From Cenococcum geophilum 1.58 (Eukaryota; Ascomycota; Dothideomycetes; Gloniales; Gloniaceae), in NCBI GenBank assembly GCA_001692895.1, contig KV748178.1, positions 868,001 through 932,000 of the forward strand: DNA of 64,000 nt, in the 5' to 3' direction. Positions within the stretch are counted from its first letter, which is position 1; each line of letters opens with the position of its first letter. The notes under the pieces are model-generated. The model saw only the letters and a list, made by a program, of their open reading frames with translations, made no database searches and was not told where the DNA came from. Below are positions 13,330 to 26,370 of the stretch, piece after piece. A program made the position numbers and the translations under genes.

Positions 13330-13532
13330 TGTGACGGTTCGTCTACATAGCTACCATCAAGGCGTCGTCGGTCACGGATCAACGTTGCCTAAACGTTGCC
13401 CCGACGACCAAACATGTATATAGTCGTCTACCGCGCCCCCTTCTTTAAGCCCTTACCTTAGTCTATTCATAATATAGCCCCTTATTGTTGCTTAATCTAT
13501 CAGATCGCTCCCACGGAAAGCTAGCCGTAACA
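13330..13532 (+). repeat. Right LTR of the Gypsy element
   Basis: This 203-bp copy of the left LTR follows a purine-rich tract and is followed by the second ATTAT at 13,533-13,537. Confidence 0.93.
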
Positions 13533-13537
13533 ATTAT

Positions 13538-16500
13538 CGCCATTTTATTCCCTTCCCTACTCCAGCCTTTTAGTATAGTGCTATTATTCTTAACATCAAG
13601 CCAACTTTTAGTACGCGTCTTAATAGCTTTAGAAAGCGTCTTAGTATAGGTTCCATTTACTACAGCCTAACTCATTATAAAGTAGGAGTGGCGTACGCGT
13701 CTAGACTGCAATGTATCTTTCTAGGTTATAGTAAAACAAATCTAGTTAGATAAAGCATCGCGGATAATTATACTTAGTGCAACTATTAGCTTTTTTCTAG
13801 CTATAGTAAGTTTAATTCTCCTTATCTTGTCTTAGACGGATTATTACCTCTTAGTAAGTAAATCATCTAACCTCTAAAGAAATCCTCTAATATAAGGTAG
13901 TGGGTGTGCGTTATAACGTTTACGATAATATCTTTATTAGAATATATAGGTTTTTAGAATTACAAATTGCAGGAAAGTAACAGGATTAGAGATAGAAACT
14001 CTAATATTTAAAGCCGTTTAAATATCCGCTTCTTTACGCTAGTACTTAGGCTAAGGTAGTATCTATTATAGCGTTTGTGGCGTTTATGGCGATTTATTAA
14101 GAGCATTTTATATCAAAACCGTACTTATCCCTTAACCCGTTAATTCGCGTCTAACGGTTATTAATAAAAACTAGCCAATTAATCAAGCTGAATTTAACGC
14201 TCGTGCTAAGGAATATAAAGCTTTTAATTTTATAGTAATTTAATATACACGCTTAATTTTGGGAGTTAAGTCGCTTAATATAAGGTAGCTAGCACTTATC
14301 CTTCCTAAAGAACCGTATTTTATAATATAGCAGGTAATTAATTAATAAAATCTATATAGGCATGCGTTGTTTTAAAGTTTATGCACGGACCACTTACTTA
14401 TTAGGCGCTGACGGGTTAAAGGATAAATTATAGTTATAAAGTTCGGGTAATAAGACCTTGGAATTTAATATAAATTACGTTCCATAAAATTACAAACCCT
14501 ATAATATTTGCCACTATAATCTAAAAACTAAGATTGTAGAAGTACGGTAGATAGAAGCTAAGAGTTATTCTATTTAACTTCACCCTTATATCCTTTTAAC
14601 TCTAAACACCACTAATCGCTAAGAGTACATCCTTTATTAAAATGATTAAGGATATGCTCAGCACGCTCGTACTAAGCCTTATTACGCACTGTCTCTAATT
14701 TCTACAGTTACGCGTAGAAGCCACACTAATATTAGAATTGGCCATTCCGGCCTATATAAGATAACTTAATATCCTTGGAAGGAACGGTACCCTTATATGT
14801 TTAAAGATGCTGCTTAAAGCATTGCGTGTTATAGCTTAGGTCTAGACATCGTTAGCTAGTCGCCGTTTTCTATGGGCATACCTATATATCTATCTAGAAG
14901 TATAGAGAATTGTTATAACGGAACCAATCGTTCCTATATATGCTTTTATATAGACACCCCAGATATACGCACGCGTATTCTTGGGTCTGTTTTATAAAAT
15001 AGTTAGTATATTGTCTTTGCTTAGGAGTGGAGTATAAACAAACAATTAGTTAATTAGAAGGTTCCTCTATAATCTTTACGCCTAAATTTTAAACTATAGT
15101 TATGGACACTGCGTCTAGCTTCTCTATTAAGATAAGGTGGACTAGGCGAATAGCAATGTTAATTTATTTAGATTTAGGATAGGATATAACTGCGGGTAAT
15201 ATAGTAGGAGGCTACTTTATCTAAAGCTCTAAATTAGGTAAGAAGCTAGTATAGATATATCTATAGCGGGCTTCTAACAATCCTAGGCGTGCGTGTTGTC
15301 CTTACTAAGAATAACCGCTTATATATCCTAGCGTGGTTTAGAAAGATCGGTAATTAATATATTAAAGACTGCGGCCTACATGCGTACTAAAGGGGATGCC
15401 TTATATAATAAGAGGTATTATTAGTGCGGCGTAGGGGCTTTTTATTAGAGAAAATGAGATTTTTAGGGGACTAATAGGCTTAAGAAGTGGCTTAGGGAAC
15501 AAAAATACTTAATGGTTAAGATCGCCAAGTAGATTTGCCGGTTTCTATAGTATTGGTCTTAATACTAGGCATAGACTAATACTAACATAAACGTTTTCTA
15601 TCTAGCTTCTTACCTCCCCATTAACCCTTTAGAAGCCTAATATCTTTAATAAAGTCTAGTATAAATAAGCCTCCTTAAGTAAGAAGACTTAGAAGCGGGG
15701 GCGCTGCTAGCGTTAATATATAAACCACTTAGAAAACTAAAACAACTTTTCCTAGCAATATCCCTCTATTAGTCCCACTCTTATACCTTACAGGGCCTAT
15801 AACATATAGGTCACTCATCCCGTATCTCTTATAGGGTTATATGGCTTAGTTAATGCCTAGGGTCAATCGGTCGATTAACTTAATTCGCTTACTTCCTCCC
15901 CAGGCGCTATATTTAATAAAGCTAAATATAAATTAGTATAAGTGTCCTAGCCGTAATATAGTAGAACCAACAATAGGCTTTTCTAACGGCTTATGCTATG
16001 CGCTAATTAAGGACTTTAGTGGCTACCTTAGGTATATTCTCGGCCGCTAGTAAGTTATTTAAACGCTCTAGAAGCTCCTTCTATTTATCTATAGGAATCT
16101 TAAACCAAGTAGAGCGTATTAAATATAATAAGCGAAGTCGTTTAGCTTCCTCCTATATAAGTATCTACCAATCTTTATTATTAAAAGTTAAGGCTATACT
16201 TATATCCCTACTTACCAGAAACCGCTTCTATTAAGTTTTAGAATATCCGGCAACAGCCTATATATTACTAGCTTTAGACCTAGCGGTAAAACTTATTATA
16301 CATAGTGGCGTCAAAATAAGAAGTTTAGTATTGCTAGGCAAGTGCTGCCTACTAAGGCGGGGCTATCGACCCCGTTAACTCTGTTAACCCTATTAACTAT
16401 ATTAACCACATTAACCTAATCGACCGCTAGCGATATAAAACCGGCTAACACCACCAATCTCCGCTTCCGCCTTCTGTATGACGATACTATTTAGTGCCTT

Positions 16501-18165
16501 TTTAAGTACCCTAACCCTACATTTGCCTCTAGTCGGCTTATTAGTTCTCTTTACGTTCTAAGGGGCTTATTCTAGCTTTACATCTCGCTCTTTATCGTAA
16601 GCCTATAACAATTACCCTGCTTTATTATAAGACTTACTATATTCCATCAAATTTAGTTAGCTATGTTAACTTATTAATATTATAGACCTTTAATGGTAGT
16701 CATTTCTATCTAGCTTAGAGTTAAGATTTCGGTATATAATTAAGATTGGTCCTCTAGTCTCTGCATAAATCTACTTACACTATAGTGTGAATTTACGTGC
16801 ATACGCCTTAAATTCTTAAAATTACAGCGCTTGTGTATTAAGGGGGAGCCATACCAGTGGCGTTATTGTATTTATCAGCCGCCTAGTGCTTTATTAAATG
16901 GGTGCGTTCCGCTAAATATCCTCCTAATTGCTGCTAACGCTTCTGCTACACCTATTACAGTTTTAATACAATATGCACTTCGATTAATCGCTCTAGCAAT
17001 GCAATCCATTACTATTATTTTCAACGTTAATAAAACCTATCAATTTAGATAACGGAGCTTACTTTACGGATATTTTTAATAAGTTAAGGAGAGCAACTAG
17101 TCTAGCGTCTAGCGAGGGTCTTATTAGCAATAGTTAATCCAGAGCTACTAGCACCGATTACCCGCTTAATATTAATTAACTTAGCTCTCTAAAAACCACC
17201 CAGACTATTAGTTTACACTATTAGTCTTTCCCTAGTAAGACTCTACTAATACTTTATAAAGTATAACTTAACTAGCCCTTATATAAATAATAAGCCCTTA
17301 GCATCCGTATATAAGTCTTAATTAATTAATAAACAATCTAAGTTAATAAACACGACTTTTAAGGATGGTAATGGTTGGGATAGCATTTCGTCTAAACTTA
17401 ATAGACTAATATTAGATTATAAGCAGAAATATTACAGCCTTTTTCTTAATGCTAGAGTAAGTGGTAAATAGATAAAGGAAGATAAAGCCATTATATACTA
17501 TTTAAGGCAGGAGCGGTTTCTATTTATAAATATTGCTAGATAGGTGCCGCATTTACTAGCTCAAATTTCAGAGATATACCTAACTATATATATTTTATGC
17601 CTTATCCTACTAGGGCTATATATTACTTACATTTACTAGGTTAAGTAACACGTAGGATTACTTATAACACTATAACCTAGATATAGAGTTTTAGCATATA
17701 TCGCTGGTTAGTTTCTTTTCTTAGATATAACTTCTAATAGCTTTACTAATATTTTTTAAAGATTGTTATTGCAAATAAAGCCTTATAGGAGCTAAAGCCT
17801 AAAACTAGCGTATAGACACCTAATAAAGATAATACCCTTATAGAGCTAGGTCACCAGGTATTACTTATAGTTTTATTATAAAATAATATTATAAAAGCCC
17901 TACTGGGAAGAATACGGGGTGCATATCAGCGCCATTATAACATTATTTTTCGCGCTAATAAGCCAGCATAGACAGTTAAGGAAGAGAATCTCCTTATGGA
18001 ATTATATAATAAGAAATTTCTATTATAAAGAGAGATCGGGAAACATTTTCCGAATAGGCACCATTAATTAATTAAGGAATTCTATAAAAAGAGTAAGCTA
18101 GGTAGTCGGGCGTAGCGCCCTCTAAATATATAGCTAGGGTCTTAACGGATTTAATAGCTGCGGCT
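13538..18165. repeat. RIP-degraded DNA with no identifiable gene
   Basis: This is TA-rich degraded repeat sequence. It contains the miniature element at 14,128-14,423 and, near 16,370-16,430, a run of degenerate ATTAACC-type short repeats. Open frames at 16,019-16,234 and 16,831-17,052 are short, lack domains and are probably chance. I see no intact gene or RNA. Confidence 0.5.
14128..14423. mobile_element. Miniature inverted-repeat element, TA target (Tc1/mariner-type)
   Basis: The left end TCCCTTAACCCGTT is matched by the right end ACGGGTTAAAGGA in inverted orientation. The element is flanked by TA on both sides (14,126-14,127 and 14,424-14,425). Its 296 bp are too short for a transposase. 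TA duplication plus short inverted ends fits a non-autonomous Tc1/mariner-type element. The same ends and an internal AGCCAATTAA motif occur in the element at 42,912-43,186, so both belong to one family. Confidence 0.75.
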
Positions 18166-18169
18166 TTAG

Positions 18170-18836
18170 TCCTATAAGCTAGGAGGTCGTAGGAGCTAGG
18201 GGATCCTACAAGGTAGGTAATTATACGAGTATAGTAGTCTAACCTAGCGCCCTCTAATTAATGCCTGGCGTATAAATAGGGTATTAATAGGTTTAATAAC
18301 TTCGCGGCTTTAATCCTACAAGCTAGGCAATCGTGTAAACTAGATGCTTATAGGAGCTAGCCGATCCTACGAGCTAGGTAACCGTACGAGTATGGTGCTC
18401 GTGGAAGCTAGGCAATCCTATAAGCTAGGTAATTATACAAGCTAGGCAATTGTGTGAACTGGGTGATCGTGCGAGCTAGATACTTGTGGGAGCTAGGCGA
18501 TCCCACGAGCTAGGTAATTGTACGAGCTGGGCGATCGTGTGAACTAGGTAATCGTGCGAGCTAGATACTCGTGGGAGCTAGGCGATTCTACGAGCTAGGT
18601 AATCGTGCGAGCTAGGTAACTGTGCGAGTATAGTGCTTATAGGAGCTGGGCAATCCTACAAGCTAGGTAATTATACAAGCTAGGTAATTGTGCGAGCTAG
18701 GTAATTATACAAGCTGGGTAATTATGTAAGCTAGGTAATTGTGCGAGCTAGGTAATTATATAAACTAGGTAATTGTACAAGCTAGGCGATTATATAAGTA
18801 GAGTAATTGTATAAATAGAGTAATTATATAAGTAGG
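18170..18836. repeat. 17-bp minisatellite (GAGCTAGGTAATTGTGC type)
   Basis: A tandem array of about 17-bp units of the form GAGCTAGGTAATYRTRC covers a short block at about 18,170-18,234 and a long block at about 18,310-18,836. Units vary mainly by transitions. Copies of a roughly 42-bp sequence beginning TCTAACCTAGCGCCCT lie at 18,238-18,279 and 18,841-18,882, bracketing the long block. The array keeps more CG and TG words than its surroundings. Confidence 0.85.
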
Positions 18837-18882
18837 GTAATCTAACCTAGCGCCCTTTATTAATACCTAGCATATAAATAAG

Positions 18883-20700
18883 AAGCAAATATTAGGAAAA
18901 TACTAAAACTATAAAAAAAAGAAATATATAAGTCCTAGATCTAGAAATATTAAAGAGGTTCCTATATAAAGACCCCTTATATATACTTAGAGAAGTTCCT
19001 ATATAAATAGCCCTATAAGCGTAGCCATAAGTTTAAGCCCTCTTACGTAACCTAACTACCCCTCCCTACTATATTGGAATAGATAAACGACCGCTATATA
19101 CTATAAGCAGAGAAATGATTTAAATAAAAAGAAAACACTATAAAAAAATATATTTATATCCTTAAGATATAAATCTATAAGTACTATAGTTTTAAATATA
19201 ACTAATAGTTACTAAGGTAGCATATATCCCAGGTCTATAAGAAATTTAAAAAATCCTAGGTCGTTAGTATAGATTTTCCTTTTATTATCACTTTTAAGGT
19301 AGTAAATAAATTTATCTAAGTAAAAGCATAGATTATCGCGAATGCTTTATAGCTCGCTATAAGTCAAGCGGGTAGAGACTTTAGTAGAAATAGTAAAATA
19401 TTATTTTATTTCGCGATAGGCTAAATAAAAAGTGGCTAAAGTTTTAACCCTTTTACTAGCTTTTATTAGAAATCTTCTTTATATTTATATCCTATACTTA
19501 TAGATTTAAGACTATAAAGCTAAGGCCACCGTATCTAACCGTCGCCTATATAGCCTCGTCGCTCGATATCTCTTTATTATTATTTGCCCCTATTTTTTAA
19601 TCTTTAGTACTAAAACCATTTTCTCCGTTATATAATGTCTCTACGTCCCATTTTTAATCCTTATTATTAAAGTTACTTTTCTAACTAGCTAACGCCTCTA
19701 CGTTGCCGTTATCTTTAAAGTTAGTTTCTCTATCTATAAACGCCTACTTACTAGCTAACAATTTAGGGACGCTGCGCTTATAGGTACTTAGGGTTACGGA
19801 TACTACTTAAGGAGAAATTATAGTTAATATTATTAGGATATAAAACAAGCCTATGGACCTCTAAGTACTAACTACTTAGCGCTTTAAGTAAAAGATCTCC
19901 CCTAACGCAAGGCAGATTAATAAGAGTTAATTACCGCCCGTATAAGGCGGAGCGCTTATAAAGGGCTTAGCTAGAATAGTAATTAAACCACCCTAGAGGC
20001 ACTAATAGCTCCTTTACTATAGATAGGGGGTTAATATACGAGATTAACTGGCTAGGATAAGTCTATTACTTAGATAGTATTTTGCCCCGGGAAGGACGGG
20101 TGTCAGAAGTAGATTATATAATGCTATTCCTACTAAGAGAGGCGTTATTAGGGGTTATTGTTAACTTCTAATTTTAGTTTATAACTTTATGCGAACGCTT
20201 CTAAACCCTACTAAGGCATACGGCGTCCGTTGGGGATTGTTAGCTATTTAAGTTTAGTAGCAGCTTAGCTAATAGCTACCCCTAACAATGCCTTACTTAT
20301 AGATTACTTTAGGCACTTATAGTCTTGGGCATAGACAATATATAAGCTAAGAGTAATCACAGCCACTAAATATTGTACTATAGACACTATATAAAGTAGA
20401 AAGGGGCGGCTAGTATACTCCGCCTTTCCCTTCTACCTTCTGTCCTAACTCTGCCTTAGGAGAGAAATAAAATATAAACGTTATACTCCTGGTTCTTATA
20501 TACCATTAATTCGACTTACCTTTAAATCTAACCTCTTAATTATATATCCCTTACCATCCTTATAAGAATACTAGATATTATATATATTACCTTAACTAAG
20601 CTTAGATACATTACTAATATAACCTATAGGTCCTTAATCAGTGCTTATAAAAACATTATAATATGCTATTGCCCTAAAGATAATATACCTAATTATTAAC
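18883..20700. repeat. RIP-degraded DNA, no identifiable gene
   Basis: This is degraded repeat sequence. The patch at about 20,075-20,470 keeps somewhat more CG and CA words and could be the remains of a terminal repeat or promoter. I see no matching second copy in the window, so I do not call a family. Confidence 0.4.
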
Positions 20701-20769
20701 CTACTAGAAACCTTAAATTATCCTAAAATCGCATTAATAATAAAGACACGGCATCCGGTAGCGGGGAGG

Positions 20770-21582
20770 AGAAACAATTATAGCTTTTTAACCCTATGCA
20801 GAAACAGATGCCTTATACGCCTACTTAAACACCTAAGGAGGTTAACTCTTATAAAATTGACGATAATACGGAGGGTAACATATAAGAGGATACGGAAATA
20901 TACGCTAATTACCTTAAGAGCCTAGAAGGCTGTAGCGAAACTAAAATAGTTTTACCTAAGCCAATGAAGAGCTATAGCGAGGCTAAGATAGACTTACCTT
21001 AACTAAAAGAGGTTTATATTAAAGGTTTGCTAATACCTCTAGGTATATTTATAAAACACCTATATATTGTTTAGCAATACTAATAATTAAGCAGAGAATA
21101 GTTTAGCTAATTCTATAAACTTCCTTAGAGATATACCTCCCCTAATTAAAGTATTAACAATTTCTAATGCTATAATTTTGGGCGGACAACTAAAATATCT
21201 CTTATTATAGTTGCCAACTTGCTATATAATAGAGGACTTAAAGCGTCTCCGAAACCCTAAATATAGATCAGTTATATCTACATATAGTCCTATTACAATA
21301 GTATCCTAGTATCCTACCTAGGTTTTACCCGCGGGTATACCGCATAAGAGACTTATATTATACTATACTAAGAACCTATGTCACCTTTATTATTATGCTA
21401 GGATATATAAACCGCTTAAAGATGTTATAATAGAGATAGCTTAGAGGGGTAAACTATATAAGCAAAGAGACCAACTAAGAGAGGCGCCAGATGATTATTT
21501 AGAAGATCCATTAATAAGAGGGACACGTAAAAGAAAGGTGGATTACACTATAGATGGAGCCTCTAAGAAGCTAAAGAAATAA
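20770..21582 (+). pseudogene. Unrecognised RIP-degraded coding remnant
   Basis: Parts of this stretch read forward as protein-like sequence with several stops. The last part, from about 21,400, ends in a basic tail (RGTRKRKVDY, then a lysine-rich end) at a TAA at 21,580-21,582. I do not recognise the protein. It lies about 1.7 kb upstream of the FunK1 remnant and on the same strand, but nothing shows that they were linked. Confidence 0.3.
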
Positions 21583-23269
21583 GAAATTTCTTATAAGAAA
21601 AGATTTTCGCAATTACGTTTATATTTTCTGGCGCTAAGAATTAAGGCGCCAATTAGAATTTCCTTAGCTCGGTATTGTTTTTCTATCTAGTTGCTTCTAT
21701 ATCAAAAGTATCTCATTATCGTTTACCTATACGTTAAATTAAAGTTAAGAACTCGCTTACAGTAAGCTTATAAGTCCTCCACCTTTATATACTTAGCAGC
21801 AATAAGTCAGCCTCTATAAAGAATTAAAGTTAAGGTATTATAGTCTCTAGCGTTTTTATAGGTAACTAGGGTGTAGGTTAACTCTAAATTTTATATTAAT
21901 AAGGTGGGAATGTTAAGGATAAATACAGGATATCTCTCTTAATATTAAAAATAGGATCTTATTTTAAGAACTAGATCTAATTCTAAAGACTATATCCTAT
22001 CCTAATTCTAAGCCAAACATACCAAACATAGCTAAAAAGGTATAGCGTTAAGCTAAGCGGTTCAATGGTCTTGGAAAAGAGGAGCTATTTTTAGTTATAG
22101 CTTAAGTTATAATTCCGGGAACGGAATCTAATTTTAAAACTAAGATTTTAATTCGGGTTTATAAAGCAGACTAATTAACTGCTATAAAAAGGGCGTAATC
22201 CTAAAAAAGGATTCGGTTCTAAGAACTGGATCCCAGTTACTAAAAATAGGTTAATTAAGCGCTATAAAATAGGGTTAGCTATATCTATATTTAGCATATT
22301 AGGTTTAGCTCGTTTTAGGACTAGCTATATAATTAATTATAGGTGCTTACATAACTAACCTAATAATTAACCCACTGTCGCCAGCTGTACCTTACCTAGC
22401 GCCTTTTAGCATCGCTATATTAGAGCCTTACTCTATTTAAGCCTTATACGTCGCGGAATAAACTAAAAGCTAATAACCACGATTACTAATAAATACTACC
22501 TACAACTTTCTACTTTAGGTCATCGTGGCTTAGTATTTAACTAAGCCCTATAAAGCCTTAGTCTAAGCCATATTAGGTCGGCTTAACTTTTCTACACCCA
22601 ATCTTTAATCCTTACGTTCGCTCGCACCCTACTTTCTTCCTTACACTTTTCTCCCTAGTTATTTCCTTATTATAAGACGCGCTCGATATATACTTAACCT
22701 CCCTATACTTATCTACTATTATACCATCCGTTATATGCTAGCCTCTTTAATCTCCCCTCCTTATCTACCTACCCGCCTACCACGTCGGCCCTCCCAACGT
22801 AGCTCTCGGCGCGTTTACTCACAATAGCAAATTTCTCCTAATTAGAGATAATTAAAACGAAACCTATTAAAGAAGGACTAAATAACTTTCGCGATTTATT
22901 TAACTTGGCTTATTAGGATCTAGATATCTCTAGCTCTTTAGACTCGTTATACTAAATAGGTAACAAAGGTAATTGCTAATATACCTGTTATAAGTTTCTA
23001 TCTAACGCTTACAGAACTAAAGAATATTTTACTCGATCTAATACTAGCTCTACAAAGCCTTTCTACTTCTTATTTATTGCTATCTAACAGCGGCAACAAA
23101 AGCCTTCTTGTTAATCTATTAAGACTTAATTTAGCAGTCGGTTCCAATGACTTTAACATTAAGTGGTTCCTACCTCTTCTAAATGCGATCCTTTGGATTA
23201 AACCTAACAAGGTTATCTAGGAAAAGGCGTACGCTACCATAATAGAGTTTACGCCTCCTTCCTAACCGC
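21583..23269. repeat. RIP-degraded DNA, no identifiable gene
   Basis: This TA-rich stretch lies between two coding remnants. The part just before 23,270 may hold the N-terminal region of the FunK1 remnant, but I cannot read it with confidence. Confidence 0.4.
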
Positions 23270-25140
23270 TACCATTCTATATTTAAACCCCATATCTACG
23301 CAATATAAGCAGCTTTACTAACTCGTCCGAATATAGAAAATATATAGATTATATTTTAAAGGAAGAGCTAGGCCCTCTTTACGTGGGGATTCCTAGCTTA
23401 TATAAAGCATTCTTTAGGGGGGTAAAAGGTCTTAAAGAGGCAAGCGCCGCCGTTTTTAAGAAATGTAAAGAAGGGGACAATCTACTATACGCCAAGGGTA
23501 GTTAGCGTAACTAGCCTAGAAGCGCAGAGTAAGATAATGTCCTAGAGTGGTTTAATAACCTAATTAAATCATTTTTAGGCTTCATAAAGGAGTACGGGTC
23601 TGCCCCAAAGATATAATAAACGCTTATCATATATACTAAGCAGCCCTTATAAGGGTCTACAGCAAAGCAAAAGCTAGATATTAGTTTTGTAGATAATCCA
23701 ATAACTAGCGAAAGTTCTTAATGCCATTAGTCGTATATACTTATGCTAGGAGAGCTAAAGAGTAATCTAAATACCAATATAGCCTCGCAGGTATAGTTTA
23801 ATTTAGGAAAATACATAAGAGAAGTTTTTGCCGCTTAGGACACTCGTCACTTTATCCTAAGCTTTACCCTCTATAGATCTATTATATAGCTATAGAAGTA
23901 TAACCGGGTAGAAGGCATCGCATTATTACTATTTAATATTAATAAAGACGGACTACAATTTACCTTAGCAATATTAGGGTTTCTCTAAATAAATAAGGAG
24001 CAGCTTAGGTTTAACCCTACTATTCTAATATTAGACGGCAAGCGATATATTAAGGTTATACGCAATAATCAGACTAAGTATTTTATCCTTAACAAACCTA
24101 TAAAGCGGGCACGCTGTATCGCCAGTTAAGTAACTACTTACTAAAAAGTATACCGTAAAAGAAACACCTTTAAGATACCCCTCGTCATTAAGGACTTATA
24201 GCAGTACCTATAGCGCGAGAAAGAAGGCAAACTACTGCGTAAGGTAATGGAGAAAGAAGTGGTTAATATGGCTAGGTACTATCACCACAAGACAGTTTAT
24301 ATAGGCGGTAAAGAAAATAACATTTATAATAATATCCGCAAGGGGCTAGATATTATAAGAGCGATAAACTACAAGCTAGAAGACTTAATAATGCCTCTAA
24401 GACCGGCTAGAGTAAAAATTAGTATAAGGAAAGATAGAAGTTTTAGTAAAAAGAGGTTGTCTAGCTATACTAACGCCTTATTACCGCCTAATAAGCGTAT
24501 ATATTTAGGCTCTCCGCCTAAAGGCGGAAGGCGCCTTATAACCCTAAATTAAGTATATTAACGTATTATTACTAGGGACTACAAAAAGCCTCTTTACGAG
24601 GTAAGCTCTTAGGCTACAATACTTACTACACTAAAGGGTGGCATTAAAGGATATAAGTCTTTATATACGCGGGCCAGAATTATCTAATATAATATTTTAA
24701 TAGGCAACCTTATAATAAACAAGAAAGATAACAATCCTTCTTAGCTAGCATTTTTAATCGACTTTAATCTTATAATTAAGGAGCAGTAAAAAGGGCCTTT
24801 AGAAATACGGGGCAAGACCGGCATAAGAGCGTTTATAGTAATTAGAGTGCTCCTAGGCGAGATATACTTAGCTTAGCATAATTTTAAGTCATTCTTTTAG
24901 GTGCTATTTTGGATATACATTTACTATAATGGACCTAATAGGAAAGGTAATATTATTAACAGGTTTAATAAGTGGAATTCTATAGATATAAAAGAGCTAG
25001 CTAAGATAAAGAAAGGAGAAGTGGATAACAAAGGGGATTTTCTTAAGGGTATAGGTGATAACTTTTTACTATACTATCAGCCACTAATCCCTTAGGTTAA
25101 TAGATTGCGGAAGGTGGTATTTCTAGGCGGTAGGAGGCGA
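23270..25140 (+). pseudogene. FunK1-family fungal protein kinase, RIP-killed
   Basis: FunK1 proteins are a fungus-specific expansion of eukaryotic-type protein kinases, often present in many copies and of unknown substrate. One forward frame can be followed for about 1.8 kb with scattered RIP-type stops. Family marks include PLVIKDL near 24,178-24,200; a degraded catalytic-loop region about 24,665-24,735; LIDFNLIIKEQ about 24,753-24,787 where the metal-binding DFG-like motif sits; GKTGIRAF about 24,812; VLFWIYIYYNGPNRKG at 24,901-24,948; and YYQPLIP followed by NRLRKVVF at about 25,072-25,125, the usual C-terminal signature. The longest open pieces are 24,247-24,552 and 24,901-25,095. The catalytic aspartate region is no longer readable as HRD. 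It is clearly dead. RIP implies that it was duplicated in the genome. Confidence 0.8.
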
Positions 25141-25250
25141 AAGGGAAATAATAAAAAACTTCCTTCTTAAATAAAGGAGGTGCTTTAGGAAGTAAGGAAG
25201 GATCTAAAGGTACTAGCAGAGTAGATAAAATAATATTTTATTGCTTAAGT

Positions 25251-25491
25251 AAAGTTTTACGGAGATTTAGGCGGCTAAGGCTAGGTAGCAGCCTTAGTTA
25301 AAACGCATGTAAAATAGCATAGGGCAAGTCGCCTGGGCTAAATAAACCCAGAAAAAAAAAATATTTTATTTTTCTATATTCTTCCACTATACGGGTTAAA
25401 GTTTTGTAGGGATTTAGGCGGCTATAGCCAAGTAGGTCGAAACGCATATAAAATAGCGTAGGGTGAGTTACTTAGGCTAAATAAACCTAAA
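25251..25491. repeat. Degenerate tandem duplication, about 147-bp period
   Basis: Two copies begin AAAGTTTT at 25,251 and 25,398 and end near GGCTAAATAAACC at about 25,350 and 25,490. They share the words ATTTAGGCGGCTA and AAAACGCAT or GAAACGCAT. The pair lies just after the FunK1 remnant. Confidence 0.7.
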
Positions 25492-25639
25492 AAAGCGGAT
25501 AACCTAATCTTCCGCCAGGCCCCTATACCCCACTATCCCGTATAGGCTTTAATTTCCATAAAATACGCAACCTACTCTCTAGCCTATTAGAAGCCGCCTT
25601 ATGCTATCTAAATAGAGGCCATAAGAGAATTAATCCCTT

Positions 25640-26370
25640 ACTTTAGCCAATCCCCTACTTAAATAAGTCCCCTACTTAAATAAATCCCCTACGGGAGCTA
25701 ATACCTACGTATTTCGCCGCCCTATAGGAACCAATCCCCTACTCCTAATAATCCCCTACAGGATCCGATCCCCTACTCTAACAAATCCCCTATAGGATCT
25801 ACTCCCCTATAGGATCTACTCCCCTATATTAACAAATCCCCTACACTAATAAATCCCCTACGCTAACGAATCCCCTACAGGTACTAATACCTATATATTC
25901 CACCGCCCTATAGGAACTAATCCCCTACGGCTTATATTCCTATACGGCTTTTACTCCCCTACGGGAGCTAATAGCTACGTTTTCCTCTCCCATACGGGAA
26001 CTAATGCTCTACAGCTTCCGTTCTCCTATTTCCAGATTTATAAATACTATTAGCTATATCTTCTACTCCCCTATGGAACAAATCCCCTATAAATTCCGTT
26101 CTTATATATAGTAACCGTATCTTTTACTACCTTATAAGAACTATACCCTATAACTCCTACTTTTATACGGCTTTTACTCCCCTATAGGAACTAATAGCGA
26201 TTTCTTCCACTCCCCTACGGAAACTAATCTCCTATAGCTTACGGTTCTCTATAGGGATTAATACCTACTTTCTTTATCGCCTTATAGCTTTTAATCCCTT
26301 ACAGGAACTAACGCTTATATCTTCTACTCCCCTACGGGAACCAATGCCCTATAGCTTCCGTTCTCCTATT
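25640..26370. repeat. Irregular TCCCCTAC-type short-repeat array
   Basis: Words of the form AATCCCCTAC, often followed by GGGAACTAAT or AGGATCTACT, recur dozens of times over about 730 bp with irregular 15-60-bp spacing. A few longer units (about 100 bp, containing CTCCCCTACGGGAACTAAT-like words) recur near 25,950, 26,190 and 26,320. The array lies between the FunK1 and AAA+ remnants, which face each other. CCCCTA is telomere-like in look, but the units are not a regular telomeric hexamer. Confidence 0.75.

Larger units (their letters stand above)
7340..13532 (+). mobile_element. Full-length chromodomain Gypsy (Ty3-like) LTR retrotransposon, RIP-killed fossil
   Basis: A complete but dead element of 6,193 bp lies between two 203-bp LTRs with a 5-bp target duplication. 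Parts in order: a Gag-like region (about 7,660-9,300) ending in a degraded zinc knuckle near 9,070-9,115; a protease-like region near 9,500-9,700; reverse transcriptase about 10,380-10,930, with a Gypsy-type YIDDILIYS active-site motif near 10,771-10,797; RNase H about 11,180-11,570; integrase about 11,870-12,570; and a chromodomain about 12,985-13,130. A purine-rich tract (AAAGGGGGG type) lies just before the right LTR. The domain order places it with the fungal chromoviruses. It is broken by several dozen RIP-type changes. The two LTRs differ at about 11 of 203 positions, all transitions, so RIP rather than age probably explains most of the divergence. It inserted into already repetitive DNA. 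Confidence 0.93.
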
